Assembly (NCBI GenBank): GCA_026991575.1
Contig: JALXBF010000104.1
Location: forward strand, 1 to 55,891
Direction of reading: 5' to 3'
Length of the DNA stretch: 55,891 nt
From: Planctomycetota bacterium
Lineage (GTDB): Bacteria; Planctomycetota; Planctomycetia; JALXBF01
In this document: piece by piece, positions 1 to 8,904 of the stretch
Numbering within the stretch: the stretch's first letter is position 1
Layout of the letters: every line of letters starts with the position of its first letter
Notes under the pieces: generated by a model
The model's input: only the letters and a program-made list of their open reading frames with translations
What the model was told of the DNA's origin: nothing
The model's database searches: none
Translations under genes and position numbers: made by a program

Positions 1-118
1 ACTGGAAAAACAGGCGCCGGAGTCGGTTACCTGAACGGCGCGGGTGCGCCGCAGAAGGACCATCCGGAGTCTGGGCTTGAGTTCGGCAAGACCAAGAGTC
101 CTTTGGGGAAAAGCGGCC

Positions 119-346
119 ATGGCGCAGAATAGCAAAGCAGTCCCGTTCGTGGAGCGACGGCGCAACGATGGCCCCGCGCCAGGGGGAGTCGAACGCCGGC
201 AGTTCGCCGGATCGCGTGAGCACTTGAGCCCCGAGGCGCGAGAGCTGGCTGAGGCGATCGACGCGTACAAGCTGCAGCACGGCAGGCGGTATATTACGAT
301 CGAAGAAGTGCTGGAGGTGATCAAGAGCTTGGGCTACCACCGGTAG
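119..346 (+). CDS. small conserved hypothetical protein (75 aa)
   Basis: A 75-residue protein. The N-terminal half is rich in Arg, Pro and Gly (ERRRND, GGVERRQF). The C-terminal half looks helical and ends in ITIEEVLEVIKSLGYHR, a tail of the kind seen in short planctomycete proteins of unknown role. I chose the ATG at 119 because GGGGAA lies 8 nt upstream. An in-frame ATG at 44 would add 25 Arg-rich residues and has no such site. It ends about 30 bp before the MBL-fold gene and may be cotranscribed with it. There are no membrane segments or metal motifs. The function is unknown. Confidence 0.6.
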   Translation: MAQNSKAVPFVERRRNDGPAPGGVERRQFAGSREHLSPEARELAEAIDAYKLQHGRRYITIEEVLEVIKSLGYHR

Positions 347-376
347 TGGTCTTTGCGGCGGCCGAGGACCGGTTGC

Positions 377-1318
377 ATGCAGCTTCTCTGCCATGGCACA
401 TGGGGTGGACGCCCGGTTGCGCTGAACTGGGCCAGAGTCAAGGAGGTCATCGAACGACTCGGCCGCATGCCACGCGCCCCGACCGGAAGCGATGGCACAC
501 CCGTGCTGCCGGGGGGCGACCCCGTCTGCTACGGCGGCGAGACGAGTTGCCTGGAGCTGTCCTGGGGAGCGAGCGGTCGGTTGTTCCTCGATGCCGGCAG
601 CGGCTTCCGATCGGTGCGGCCGCTAGAGCCGCAAGAACGCGTGCATGTCTTCCTGACCCATTTGCACGTCGATCACGTGATCGGCTTGATCCTAAACCCG
701 TGGCTCTGGACGGGCGACCTACAGCCGGTGGTGCATGCGCTCAGGCAGAAGGCGGGAAAGCTGGACCGGCTGTTAGGCAAGTTGTTTCGGCCGCCGTTCT
801 GGCCGGTTTCCCTGGCCATGTTGGGTGACCGTGTGCGCTACGTGGAGCATGAGCCGGGGGAGGTGATTGCAGGCGACGCGATTGGCGGACCTGCAGAACT
901 GGAGCTTTCCTGTCTACCGGTGGCGCACACCGACGTGGCAGTCGCCTGGCGGGTGACGTGCAAGGCGAAGACGGTGGTGTTCGTGGCTGATCGCGAGGCA
1001 GGTCGCTGCGACCAGCCCGCCTTTGCTCGGTTCGCTGCCGGAGCAGACCTCCTGATCCACGATGCCCAGTACACCCCTGAGGAGTACAAGCGACACGTTT
1101 CGTGGGGGCACAGCGCGTACACGGATGCCGTGGACGCTGCCGTGTCGGCCGGGGTCAGGAGGCTCTGGCTCTGGCACCATGCACCGGACCGGTCCTACGC
1201 GGAGCTGGACGCGCTGGCGTGTGCTGCACGCCGCTATGCAGAAGAGCGGGCACAGTCCAGGGGGGCCAAGCCGGTGACGGTGGAGGCTGCCTACGACGGA
1301 CTCCGCAGCCGGCTGTGA
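377..1318 (+). CDS. MBL-fold metallo-hydrolase
   Basis: A metallo-beta-lactamase-fold hydrolase of about 313 residues, probably cytoplasmic and dinuclear-zinc dependent. The family signature HLHVDH is at residues 95-100. It is preceded by YGGETSCLEL (usual form YGGNTSC) and followed by the other expected ligands: His184 in VAHTD, Asp205 in FVADRE, and His245 in SWGHSAYTDA, then LWLWHHAPDRS. This order resembles the COG1235/PhnP-like group, which cleaves phosphodiester or related bonds, but the substrate cannot be told. The ATG at 377 is chosen because GAGGA lies just upstream; a TTG at 353 would add eight residues. About 100 bp separate it from the ABC permease. Confidence 0.85.
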   Translation: MQLLCHGTWGGRPVALNWARVKEVIERLGRMPRAPTGSDGTPVLPGGDPVCYGGETSCLELSWGASGRLFLDAGSGFRSVRPLEPQERVHVFLTHLHVDHVIGLILNPWLWTGDLQPVVHALRQKAGKLDRLLGKLFRPPFWPVSLAMLGDRVRYVEHEPGEVIAGDAIGGPAELELSCLPVAHTDVAVAWRVTCKAKTVVFVADREAGRCDQPAFARFAAGADLLIHDAQYTPEEYKRHVSWGHSAYTDAVDAAVSAGVRRLWLWHHAPDRSYAELDALACAARRYAEERAQSRGAKPVTVEAAYDGLRSRL

Positions 1319-1421
1319 CCGGGGCCGGCGGGGCCGATCCCGGCCGCTGTGCCCCACGTACTATAAACGATCCCTCCCGCTTCCAGTCGCGAAGCTGATC
1401 CGTTTCCAACGAGGACACACG

Positions 1422-3212
1422 TTGGTGGACTACGTACTGGGGCCGATATTTGCGCGCGAGTTCTTGACGGTGCCGCGTTCGCCGCGGCACTACCTGAGCC
1501 GCTGCATCTACACCGGTCTGCTGTTCATTCTGCTGTGGACCGCCTGGCAGACGATCGTCGGCTTCCAGCAGATCAGCTCCGCCGGTGACACGGCCCGGTT
1601 CGCGGCTCCGTTCTTCTACTTGCTGTCCTGGATCCAGGTGGGCCTGGTTCTCTTCGTGGCGCCGCTGCTGGCGGCCGCATCGATTACCACCGAAAAGGAC
1701 CGACGCACATTCCTGCTGCTGCTGGTCACCGACTTGACAAACTGGGAGATCGTGCTCGGGAAACTGGGCGCAAGCCTGTTGCAGTTGGGCGTGTTGTTGT
1801 TGTCGGCCGTGCCCGTGTTCCTGCTGTGTAGCTTGCTCGGCGGAGCGAGCGCTCAGCAGATCTTGCGGATCTTTGCAGTTACCGCGGCTACAGGCCTGGC
1901 TGGTGGCGCGTTGGGTATCTTCATGGCTGCGTGGCGTGACCGGACCTTTCAGACTCTGGCGCTGACCGTGCTGGTGCTGTCGTTCTATCTGGTCGGCTCT
2001 GAGGCCAGCGCGCTCTGGGTACCGCAGTGGCTCGGGCTGGGACGGCAGGAATGGATGGCAATGGTGAACCCGATCTACGCGGTCCGGGGCGTGCTGGAGC
2101 CGGTGGCGGCCGAGCAGAGCACGCCGCTGGCGGGCATGTACGAGATCGTCTTCATCGTCGGCTCGCTCGTTACCGCGACTGTCCTCGTGCTGACTACGGT
2201 CTGGAAACTGCGCGACTGGAACCCCAACCCGCGTGAACGGACGCTACCTCCTGAAGAAGTCGCCGAGTACAGCGACCAGGTGGATCCGCACACGCTGCGG
2301 CGTCAGGCCAAGCCGGTCCGGCCGCCGCGACACGTCTGGGACAATCCAGTGCTGTGGCGTGAGGTCCGCACTCGAGCGTATGGACGGCGGCCCGCGCTGA
2401 TAAAAGCAGCCTACGCGCTGCTCTTTGCCCTGTTGTGCGGGGTCTTCGTAACGACGGCCGAGGGCCCGGACACGGCGACCCGATTGACCGTCGGCCAGAT
2501 TCTCGTGCCGATCATCGTCGTCAGCCTGATGCTGATCAACGCTCAGGCCGTCACGTCGTTCACCACCGAAAGGGATCTGCGGTCGCTGGACCTGTTGCTG
2601 GTCACGGATCTGACCCCTAAAGAGTTCATCTTCGGCAAGATCTTTGGGGTCCTGTACAACACGAAAGAGATGTGGCTGTTGCCAATTGGGCTATGTAGCT
2701 ACTTGTGGTTTGCCGGGTATGTGGGATTCGAAGCCTGGCTGTATCTGGTGCTCGGCTTTGCTGTCCTTGCGCTGTTTGCCATTACGGTCGGGCTGCACGC
2801 GGGGATCACGTTTGAGAAGAGCCGGGTGGCGGTGGCCAATTCGCTGGGCATCGTGTTCCTGCTGTTCGTTGGTATCTTGATCTGCGTGTTTCTCATTCTG
2901 GCGGCGGGCCGGTTCGAAAGCCAGCTGGCCAGTTTCGTGGTGTTCATCTTTGCTGGCAGCGTCGCGCTGTACGCTTCCCTGGCTGCGCGTAACCCGTCGG
3001 CTGCGCTGGCCTTAACGGCCGCCATGTGCCCGTTCCTGACGTGGTGGTGCATTGTGCACCTGCTGCCCCGGGGCGTTTTCCCAGGCGGCGATCCGCTGGG
3101 AGGCTTCATCATCGTGTCGCTGGCGTATGGTTTTGCAATCCTGAGCATGCTCGTACCGGCAGTCAGCGAGTTCGACGTAGCACTGGGGCGCACCGTCGCC
3201 GAGGCCGAATAG
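1422..3212 (+). CDS. ABC-2 type transporter permease with internal duplication
   Basis: A polytopic inner-membrane protein of 596 residues with about twelve hydrophobic segments. It reads as two related halves. Half one starts with LGPIFAREFLTVPRS and contains ITTEKDRRTFLLLLVTDL. Half two starts with DNPVLWREVRTRAYGRRP and contains FTTERDLRSLDLLLVTDL. Each copy has the REF/REV amphipathic entry and the TTExDxxxxxLLLVTDL loop seen in ABC-2 permeases. A single polypeptide therefore probably supplies both transmembrane halves of an exporter. No ATP-binding subunit is in the window, so it may lie to the left. The start is TTG1422 or GTG1425, with GAGGA upstream. The substrate is unknown. Confidence 0.8.
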   Translation: MVDYVLGPIFAREFLTVPRSPRHYLSRCIYTGLLFILLWTAWQTIVGFQQISSAGDTARFAAPFFYLLSWIQVGLVLFVAPLLAAASITTEKDRRTFLLLLVTDLTNWEIVLGKLGASLLQLGVLLLSAVPVFLLCSLLGGASAQQILRIFAVTAATGLAGGALGIFMAAWRDRTFQTLALTVLVLSFYLVGSEASALWVPQWLGLGRQEWMAMVNPIYAVRGVLEPVAAEQSTPLAGMYEIVFIVGSLVTATVLVLTTVWKLRDWNPNPRERTLPPEEVAEYSDQVDPHTLRRQAKPVRPPRHVWDNPVLWREVRTRAYGRRPALIKAAYALLFALLCGVFVTTAEGPDTATRLTVGQILVPIIVVSLMLINAQAVTSFTTERDLRSLDLLLVTDLTPKEFIFGKIFGVLYNTKEMWLLPIGLCSYLWFAGYVGFEAWLYLVLGFAVLALFAITVGLHAGITFEKSRVAVANSLGIVFLLFVGILICVFLILAAGRFESQLASFVVFIFAGSVALYASLAARNPSAALALTAAMCPFLTWWCIVHLLPRGVFPGGDPLGGFIIVSLAYGFAILSMLVPAVSEFDVALGRTVAEAE

Positions 3213-3528
3213 CCGCGAAACGGCCGACAACGATGCTCTCCACAGCGTCTCCTTCTTTACCGCTGCCGGCCATCCTGATCGTCCCGTGAGCATCCTCGGT
3301 CACGCGATTTCGCCCGATAGAGACAATCGGGCGTACTTCTGTCGCCGCAGCCGCCCGATCGGGCCGTAGCGACTGTGGCAGAGCGCGCCGCATGCGCCGC
3401 TTTTTTGGCTGCCACGTTCGCTCGCCTTGACGCCAACCGGCCGTTGCTGTGGTCTACACAGGACGTGCGGTATACTACGTATGGGATGAGTCGCCTGAGC
3501 ACGTTCGGTTCACTGGCGGGGTGCCAGC
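3213..3528. other. intergenic region with stem-loops between the permease and protease genes
   Basis: No gene is visible. An 8-bp perfect hairpin, CGCCCGAT/ATCGGGCG with a 7-nt loop, lies at 3311-3333. A palindrome GCCCGATCGGGC follows near 3351. A second inverted pair, GTGGCAG (3375-3381) and CTGCCAC (3409-3415), encloses a T6 run at 3401-3406. These may end transcription of the permease gene, but none is a classical stem followed directly by T-run. Confidence 0.4.
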
Positions 3529-4611
3529 ATGCGTGATCCGCTGAGCTGGTCGTTGAGCGTCGGACGCATCTCCGGGATACCTGTCCGGCTGCACATGTTC
3601 TTCCTGCTGTTCGCAGGGTTTGAGCTTGTGTATGCCGCGCTCGAGCCGGAGCCGCTGACGCCCGCTGCTTCCGTCGCTCAGGTGACGGCGTTCCTGATCA
3701 TGCTTTTCGGCGCGGTTCTGCTGCACGAACTGGGACACTGTGGCGCAGCTCGCCGTGTGGGCGGGTACGCACGCGAGATTCTGATGTGGCCGCTCGGCGG
3801 GCTGGCTACCGTGGAGTATCCCCAGGCGCCGAAGTACGAATTTCTCGTCACGATTGCCGGGCCTGCAGTGAACCTCGTGCTCGGCACCTTTACCGCAGCC
3901 GTGCTGTTGGCCACCGGTTTCCGACCGCCACTTCGTCCGCTGGCGAGCGTGCAGAGTTTCGAGGGGGACCTGCTGCTGGACGGTTGGCCCTTCTGGGCGG
4001 GAACCTTCTTCGCCATCAACCTGATGATCGTGCTTTTCAACCTTCTGCCCGCGTTCCCAATGGACGGTGGTCGGCTGCTGCGCGCGATCTTGTGGAGCCG
4101 CATCGGGTACCGGCAGGGCACGCTGTGGGCCGTGCAGGTTGGCAAGCTGACGGCAATCGGCATGGTGCTCGTTGCGATCTATCTGGGTCTGCAGGACAAT
4201 CGGATCGGCCACACGGTGCTGTTGTTGGTCGGCATATTCGTGTACCACAGCGCGGAGATGGAGCGGTACCGGCTGGTGGCTGCCGATGACTGGGGAACCG
4301 TCGACGCGTGGGGACTCGGTGGCCTGGGCACCGGATATGGCACCGAGATCGACCTGGAGGAGCCGACAGAACTGGAGCGGCCGTTGCCCAAGGCGCGGCG
4401 GAAGAGTTGGTTGCGCCGCTGGATCGAGCGGTGGCGCCGTGCTCGGGAGGAACGCGCCAAGCGCCTGGAGCGGGAGGTCGAGCAGCGGGTGGATGAACTG
4501 CTCGACCGGGTACGGAAGTACGGCATCGAGAGCCTAACCGCAGCCGAGCAGCGGTTCCTGAAGCGTGCCAGCAAACGGTACCGCTCTAAGCTGGAAAGCC
4601 GTCAGGACTGA
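3529..4611 (+). CDS. site-2 protease family (M50) membrane metalloprotease
   Basis: An intramembrane zinc protease of 360 residues in the S2P/SpoIVFB group, which cleaves membrane-spanning substrates such as anti-sigma factors. The zinc motif HELGH is at residues 66-70 in a hydrophobic segment. The third ligand region, NLLPAFPMDGGRLLRA, has its Asp near residue 179. Between them sit MWPLGGLATVEYP and AGPAVNLVLG, both typical of the family. After the membrane core, about 90 residues form a basic, probably coiled tail (LEREVEQRVDELLDRV). The tail ends in IESLTAAEQRFLKRASKRYR, which resembles the small C-terminal domain (DUF6576-like) also found after rhomboid proteases. The start ATG is the first in the frame. 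The neighbours do not reveal its substrate. Confidence 0.85.
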   Translation: MRDPLSWSLSVGRISGIPVRLHMFFLLFAGFELVYAALEPEPLTPAASVAQVTAFLIMLFGAVLLHELGHCGAARRVGGYAREILMWPLGGLATVEYPQAPKYEFLVTIAGPAVNLVLGTFTAAVLLATGFRPPLRPLASVQSFEGDLLLDGWPFWAGTFFAINLMIVLFNLLPAFPMDGGRLLRAILWSRIGYRQGTLWAVQVGKLTAIGMVLVAIYLGLQDNRIGHTVLLLVGIFVYHSAEMERYRLVAADDWGTVDAWGLGGLGTGYGTEIDLEEPTELERPLPKARRKSWLRRWIERWRRAREERAKRLEREVEQRVDELLDRVRKYGIESLTAAEQRFLKRASKRYRSKLESRQD

Positions 4612-5016
4612 GCTCTCGCAGCCTCCCGCCGGCCGTGGAGCCGTCGGCTTCTGGCCCGGCTCGGAACACTTGGAACCTCGCCTCAGCAGGAAGTGGTCCG
4701 GCTCGCATTTCTCGCCACTCTGGCGCTACCGCTTTCTGTGGTGCATCCAACTGAGCTTTGACGCGCAGTGTGTGCGGGCAGTAGGGGGGGCGCGCGCAAA
4801 GCCGTGCAGTGTGGCAGGCGGATCCGAGCGGCAGCGCCTTGCCCGCGCATGGCTCGGTCATCCCTGTCCTGACCGTCCGCTAAGCATCCGTGCCGCAACT
4901 GCGCGGCTTAGTCACCGCGAGGCGTGCGGAGTGGAACGCTCTTGGTCTTGTCTGACGCTCACGTCGCCGGGCCGGTAGGGGAGGGGGAAGCAGGGGCCAT
5001 TGCCTTGCGGCGCGCG
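4612..5016. other. gene-free convergent region
   Basis: This region lies between the convergent protease (+) and HTH-protein (-) genes. I see no credible gene, RNA or repeat here apart from the minus-strand terminator that follows at 5017-5046. The open frames across it are short and of ordinary composition. Confidence 0.4.
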
Positions 5017-5046
5017 AAAAAAACAGAGAAGCGCCGAATGCTTCTC
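5017..5046 (-). terminator. intrinsic terminator of the SDSDV-repeat gene
   Basis: On the minus strand GAGAAGC (5046-5040), a 7-nt loop and GCTTCTC (5032-5026) form a perfect 7-bp stem. It is followed by TG and a run of seven T (5023-5017). It lies about 45 nt after the stop codon of the gene ending at 5091. Confidence 0.8.
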
Positions 5047-5090
5047 CGTGCGCTTCCCCGCTTGACAGGGTGTTTGTTCTCGGTGGGTCG

Positions 5091-6551
5091 TTAGAAGAAC
5101 AGGCCGCGGAGCCATTCGAGGATGGGGCTGGAGTAGAGGGACTGGTTCTCCCAACCCCACATCGTGCGGACAAGGTCGGCCATCATCAAGCCGGTGAAGG
5201 CCAACAGGACGGACGCGATTGACATGACGACAACCACCCACGTTGGCCAGTCTGGCTCGGGGGCCACTCGTGTCACGGGCACGCCGGCCATGGCAGCCTG
5301 CTCGATCGGAGCAGTCGGTGCGCCGACGGCTTGGGTCGGCGGGGCGGCTGCCATAGCGCCGGGCATTTCCATCACGCCGGCACCCAGCCCGCCTTCTTCG
5401 ATAGCTTCGGCAGGCTCTTCGTCCAACGCCGGGGCTGCCATCGCGGTTGCTGCGCTTTCGTCGACCGGGACCTCTTCCTCCAGATCCAGAATCTGGCTGT
5501 CGTCGTCCAGCAGTGGGATCTGGGCGGTGTCGTCGGAGAGGTCCAGGTCGAAGTCGGAGCCTTCCTGTTCGAGCTCGAACCCACTGGGTTCGACCGGTTC
5601 ACCGGGCACCAGCGAGATGTTCTCGGAGGACTCCTCCTGAACGGCCGCCTCATCGCTGGCGTCGCTTCCGAGGACGGCGTCGAGATCGGCGACACCGGCG
5701 TCGGTCTGTTCTGACAGGACGCTGGGGGGTTCTTCTAGCGAGATCCCGCTGTCGGCTGGGGAGTCGAGGGCGACGCCGCTTTCACTCGGTGATCCGGCGG
5801 TTACATCGACTGGTTTCGCCACGGCGCTGTCACCGAGCCCTTCGGCCTCTAGGTCGATGAGGTCTTCTTCGCCGCCGGAGGATGGTTCCAGACTAATCTC
5901 GAAGTCCGTGTCGGACGCGTCATCGGACAGCTCAAAGTCGCTGTCCGGTTCAGACACCATGACCGCTTCGGCCTCGGTGCCTTCCGACGCAGAGTCGGGC
6001 GGCACGGGGGCCGGCTCGGGAAGGCGCGCGTCGCTGTCGCTGGCCGCTTCGGCTGCAGGTGTCGCCAGCTTCACGTCGCTATCGCTCGGCTCCTCAGCCG
6101 CCTGCACCGGCCGCACGTCGCTGTCATTGGGAGCCGCGGCGGACGCGGCCGGCGCAATGCGCACGTCGCTGTCACTCGGGTTGTCCGATGGCTCGGCCAC
6201 GAGTCGCACGTCGCTGTCGCTGGGGCCGATGTCGCTGTCGGAGAACGTCACGACACGAGCCCCGGACGAGCCCGGCCCGGCGTCCGGCAACAGATGGTCG
6301 GCCAGTTGGACTTCGTCGCTGTGCGAGCTCTGAGACAAGAGCGCCTCGGAGCCGCTGCCCAGATCGACCTCCGCACCGCTGCCCAGCAGCCGCTGCCGCC
6401 CGAATTCCTCGATGTCCTGCTCGCGGAACTTGAACGTCCCCCGGTCAATGAACGCGCGGATTTCGCCCCGCCGGGCTAGCTGCTTCAGCTCATCCACAGA
6501 CATGCTCAACCGCTCGGCGGCTTCCTCGAGCGTCAAATACTTCTGAGCCAT
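5091..6551 (-). CDS. HTH (excisionase/MerR-like) protein with acidic SDSDV repeats and C-terminal TM
   Basis: A 486-residue protein. Residues 4-55 read as a winged-helix excisionase-type DNA-binding domain (LTLEEAAERLSMSVDELKQ, RRGEIRAFIDRGTFKFRE). The next 350 or so residues are very acidic and low in complexity. They include at least five near-copies of a short unit: PSDSDVRLV, PSDSDVRIA, PNDSDVRPV, PSDSDVKLA and ASDSDARL. One hydrophobic segment near residues 435-462 (WVVVVMSIASVLLAF) should anchor the protein, followed by a short tail. This architecture recurs in planctomycetes and its role is unknown. A GGGAGG ribosome site precedes the ATG, and a strong terminator follows the gene. The pairing of a DNA-binding head with a membrane anchor suggests a membrane-tethered regulator (inference). 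Confidence 0.8.
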   Translation of the reverse strand: MAQKYLTLEEAAERLSMSVDELKQLARRGEIRAFIDRGTFKFREQDIEEFGRQRLLGSGAEVDLGSGSEALLSQSSHSDEVQLADHLLPDAGPGSSGARVVTFSDSDIGPSDSDVRLVAEPSDNPSDSDVRIAPAASAAAPNDSDVRPVQAAEEPSDSDVKLATPAAEAASDSDARLPEPAPVPPDSASEGTEAEAVMVSEPDSDFELSDDASDTDFEISLEPSSGGEEDLIDLEAEGLGDSAVAKPVDVTAGSPSESGVALDSPADSGISLEEPPSVLSEQTDAGVADLDAVLGSDASDEAAVQEESSENISLVPGEPVEPSGFELEQEGSDFDLDLSDDTAQIPLLDDDSQILDLEEEVPVDESAATAMAAPALDEEPAEAIEEGGLGAGVMEMPGAMAAAPPTQAVGAPTAPIEQAAMAGVPVTRVAPEPDWPTWVVVVMSIASVLLAFTGLMMADLVRTMWGWENQSLYSSPILEWLRGLFF

Positions 6552-6948
6552 AGTGGCCTCCCGATGAACCCGTAGCCCCGCTCGTTCTGAAAAGAGCAGC
6601 GGGCCGCAGAATCAACCATCAGCGCACGTCGCCAGCGACGCTACAGCCTGTTACCCAGGGGAATGCTGTGTCTGACGGAACGGCTCACCACACATTGCTG
6701 GACGCGCCAGCCGCTTACAGCCGAACCGTCTGATCTGTCTCAGCCGTCCGTGAACTGAACGCTTGTCCCTGCTCAGACAGCATACTGGCGTGCAGAGCCG
6801 AAGACCGGTCCGTCTATCCCATTGTACTCGCTCCGCGCCGGCTTGCAATCAACCGGGTCCGCCTCCGTCGCGTGGATCAGCCCCGGGCCCTGCCTAAGCC
6901 GCCACGACCACTACAGGGCGTCCGCGCTCCTGTCGTTGACACGCACGG
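6552..6948. other. intergenic region upstream of the HTH gene
   Basis: Both flanking genes are on the minus strand. The stretch must contain the HTH gene's promoter, but I could not pick out convincing -35/-10 boxes. The ORFs across it have no recognisable features. Confidence 0.35.
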
Positions 6949-8031
6949 TTACCCAAGGGCAAGGCACTGGGAGTCAATCGCGGGCTGTTGCTGGGTGGCG
7001 CAGTGCACGGCACCCAGCCCCCAGATCAGCTCGCGGGCATCGAACGGAACCACCTGGCGGTCCGGATGGAGGCGCTGAAGCACAGAGCAAGCAGCAGCGT
7101 CCTCAGGACAGCCAAACACAGGCACGATGACAGCACCGTTGACGTAATAGAAATTAAGGTAGCTAGCGGGCAGACGCACACCTTCTCGTTCCAGCGGGGC
7201 CGGCAGCCGCAGCGGCACCAGCCGCCAGCGTACGCCCAGGGTATCCTGCGCCGCGCGCAGCTGAGCAAGCAGCTTCGCGCCCAGTCCCGCGTTCGCTTCG
7301 TCCCGCGGATGGTCCTGAGCGTACAGCACCGTGTCCGGCCCGCAGAAACGTACCAGCTGATCCACGTGCCCGTCAGTGTCGTCGCCGGCCAGTACAGCAT
7401 CGATCCAGACCGTGTGCGTCGCGCCCAGATACTGGCGAAACATGCTCTCCAGATCCCGGGCACCGACATGGCCGTTGCGCGACGGGGCCAGAAGACAGCG
7501 CGAGGCCAGCAGGACGCCGCGACCGTTGCTGTCGATGGCACCTCCTTCCAGCACAGCAGGCACGTCGACCGTCGAACAGCCCAGAAGCTGGGCGACGCGC
7601 CGCGGTACCAGGTCGTCCGCGTTCCAAGGAGGATATTTGCCACCCCAGGCGTTGTAACGCCAGTTGAGCACGACGGGCCGCAGGGGCGCCGCCCCCGCAG
7701 CACGTACGAAGATCGGCCCGTGGTCACGAATCCACGGCTCGTCAGAAGGGATCAAATGCAACTGCACGCGGTCGCAGCGGTCCAGGCCGCAAGCGGCCAG
7801 TCGACGAGCCACGACCCGGTAGAGGGCTGGCTCCGGTACGTTGACATGCACCGGCTCAAACGGCGCGATGGTGGCAACCAGTTCCAACCAGATCTGCTGG
7901 GCGCGCGCCTCCAACCCGGGAAAACTGATCGTCTCAGGCCGTGGCCAGCTCAGCCACGTGGCGACGTGCCAATCCCACTCGGCCGGCAAGACATACTGCA
8001 CGCGGTCCTGCGATCCAGGAACGAACGGCAC
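6949..8031 (-). CDS. aguA: agmatine deiminase family protein
   Basis: A member of the agmatine deiminase / peptidyl-arginine deiminase family, about 360 residues, which hydrolyses agmatine to N-carbamoylputrescine in polyamine synthesis. All signature blocks are present: LPAEWDWHVATWLSWP at the start, PWIRDHGP (near 99-106), LEGGAIDSNG (161-170), DDTDGHVDQ with the catalytic His (222), and GLGAVHCATQQQP with the nucleophile Cys344. The open frame runs on upstream to 8292, but that part is the translation of a tRNA gene. The true start is most likely GTG at 8031, just after the tRNA, or GTG at 8001. It lies 30 nt downstream of tRNA-Arg on the same strand. Confidence 0.9.
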   Translation of the reverse strand: MPFVPGSQDRVQYVLPAEWDWHVATWLSWPRPETISFPGLEARAQQIWLELVATIAPFEPVHVNVPEPALYRVVARRLAACGLDRCDRVQLHLIPSDEPWIRDHGPIFVRAAGAAPLRPVVLNWRYNAWGGKYPPWNADDLVPRRVAQLLGCSTVDVPAVLEGGAIDSNGRGVLLASRCLLAPSRNGHVGARDLESMFRQYLGATHTVWIDAVLAGDDTDGHVDQLVRFCGPDTVLYAQDHPRDEANAGLGAKLLAQLRAAQDTLGVRWRLVPLRLPAPLEREGVRLPASYLNFYYVNGAVIVPVFGCPEDAAACSVLQRLHPDRQVVPFDARELIWGLGAVHCATQQQPAIDSQCLALG

Positions 8032-8061
8032 TCCAAAGGCCCGCCAACAGGAATGGTTCAG

Positions 8062-8135
8062 CGTCCCCGGCAGGACTCGAACCTGCAACCTTTGGCTCCG
8101 GAGGCCAACGCTCTGTCCAATTGAGCTACGGGGAC
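8062..8135 (-). tRNA. tRNA-Arg (anticodon CCG)
   Basis: On the minus strand the 74 nt fold as a standard cloverleaf. The acceptor stem is GTCCCCG/CGGGGAC, the D arm GCTC/GAGC, the anticodon stem TTGGC/GCCAA with loop CTCCGGA (anticodon CCG), and the T arm GCAGG-TTCGAGT-CCTGC. The discriminator base is G. The 3' CCA is not encoded. It sits directly upstream of the agmatine deiminase gene. Confidence 0.95.
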
Positions 8136-8904
8136 GACCAGTTGACCGGCTATCTATTCTATCCGGTGGCTGGCCACAGACCAGCCCGGACGGCATTAGC
8201 TCGCGTTGCGCTCTGCCAGCAGGGGACGTCGCCAGCCCCAGCCAGATCCAGATCCTTGCAGCCCAAGCGTCCGACAAGAGCGTCGGGCCCAAGCCCCCCA
8301 GAGTAGATGGACTAACGCCCTATGAACCAGGATGCCAAACCGGCCGCTCCCACGCCGGCCAGTTCTCTCACACAGCGGGGACTATCGAATCGTGCCAAGC
8401 AGCAGCAAGGGCACAGGCACCGTGCCGCCGAGCTGCTGGTTGCGGCTCGGCTCGTTCACAGCACTCTCGCAGCAGGCTCAGTTCCATGAGGTGCTCGACA
8501 CGGCCCTGGTCATTGTGGACGTGCGCTAGCGCGAATCCCCGCTCCAGCAATCACGGGCAGTGCGGGCCGGCTGCTGGGCTCGGCCTTGCTCAGCACTGCC
8601 TGCCCTGGCATCTCGGGCCGCGGATAGAGCCAGCGGTCCAATTCAAATGCGGTCCGTTGTACCGATCAGCCCCGGCTCCGTCCGACCGGTTGCCTGGAGC
8701 GAACAACCCCAGCGCAGCAACGGCGGAGAGAACGATCGGCTTGGCGCGCGCGGACGACGGCGACGCACTCCCCGCGACGGCTGGGGCGCCTGGTCGGCTG
8801 ATCGGCTTGAGCGGGCTGCGGAGCTGCAGTTACAATGCGCTAGCCAGAACGGTCAGCTCGTCGGTCTGTTCTGGGCTGCGGGCCGGGGCAGGTAGGGGGC
8901 TCCC
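8136..8904. other. gene-free region between tRNA-Arg and the WD40-like gene
   Basis: Divergent intergenic region of about 770 bp. Long plus-strand open frames run through it (for example to 8923) but have no recognisable domain and read through the tRNA and aguA antisense. One copy of the 10-mer TCCGACCGGT lies at 8691-8700. I see no convincing gene. Confidence 0.4.

Noticed and set aside
3475-4248. 257-residue minus-strand open frame
   Set aside because: It is fully antisense to the site-2 protease, whose HELGH and PMDGG motifs establish the coding strand.
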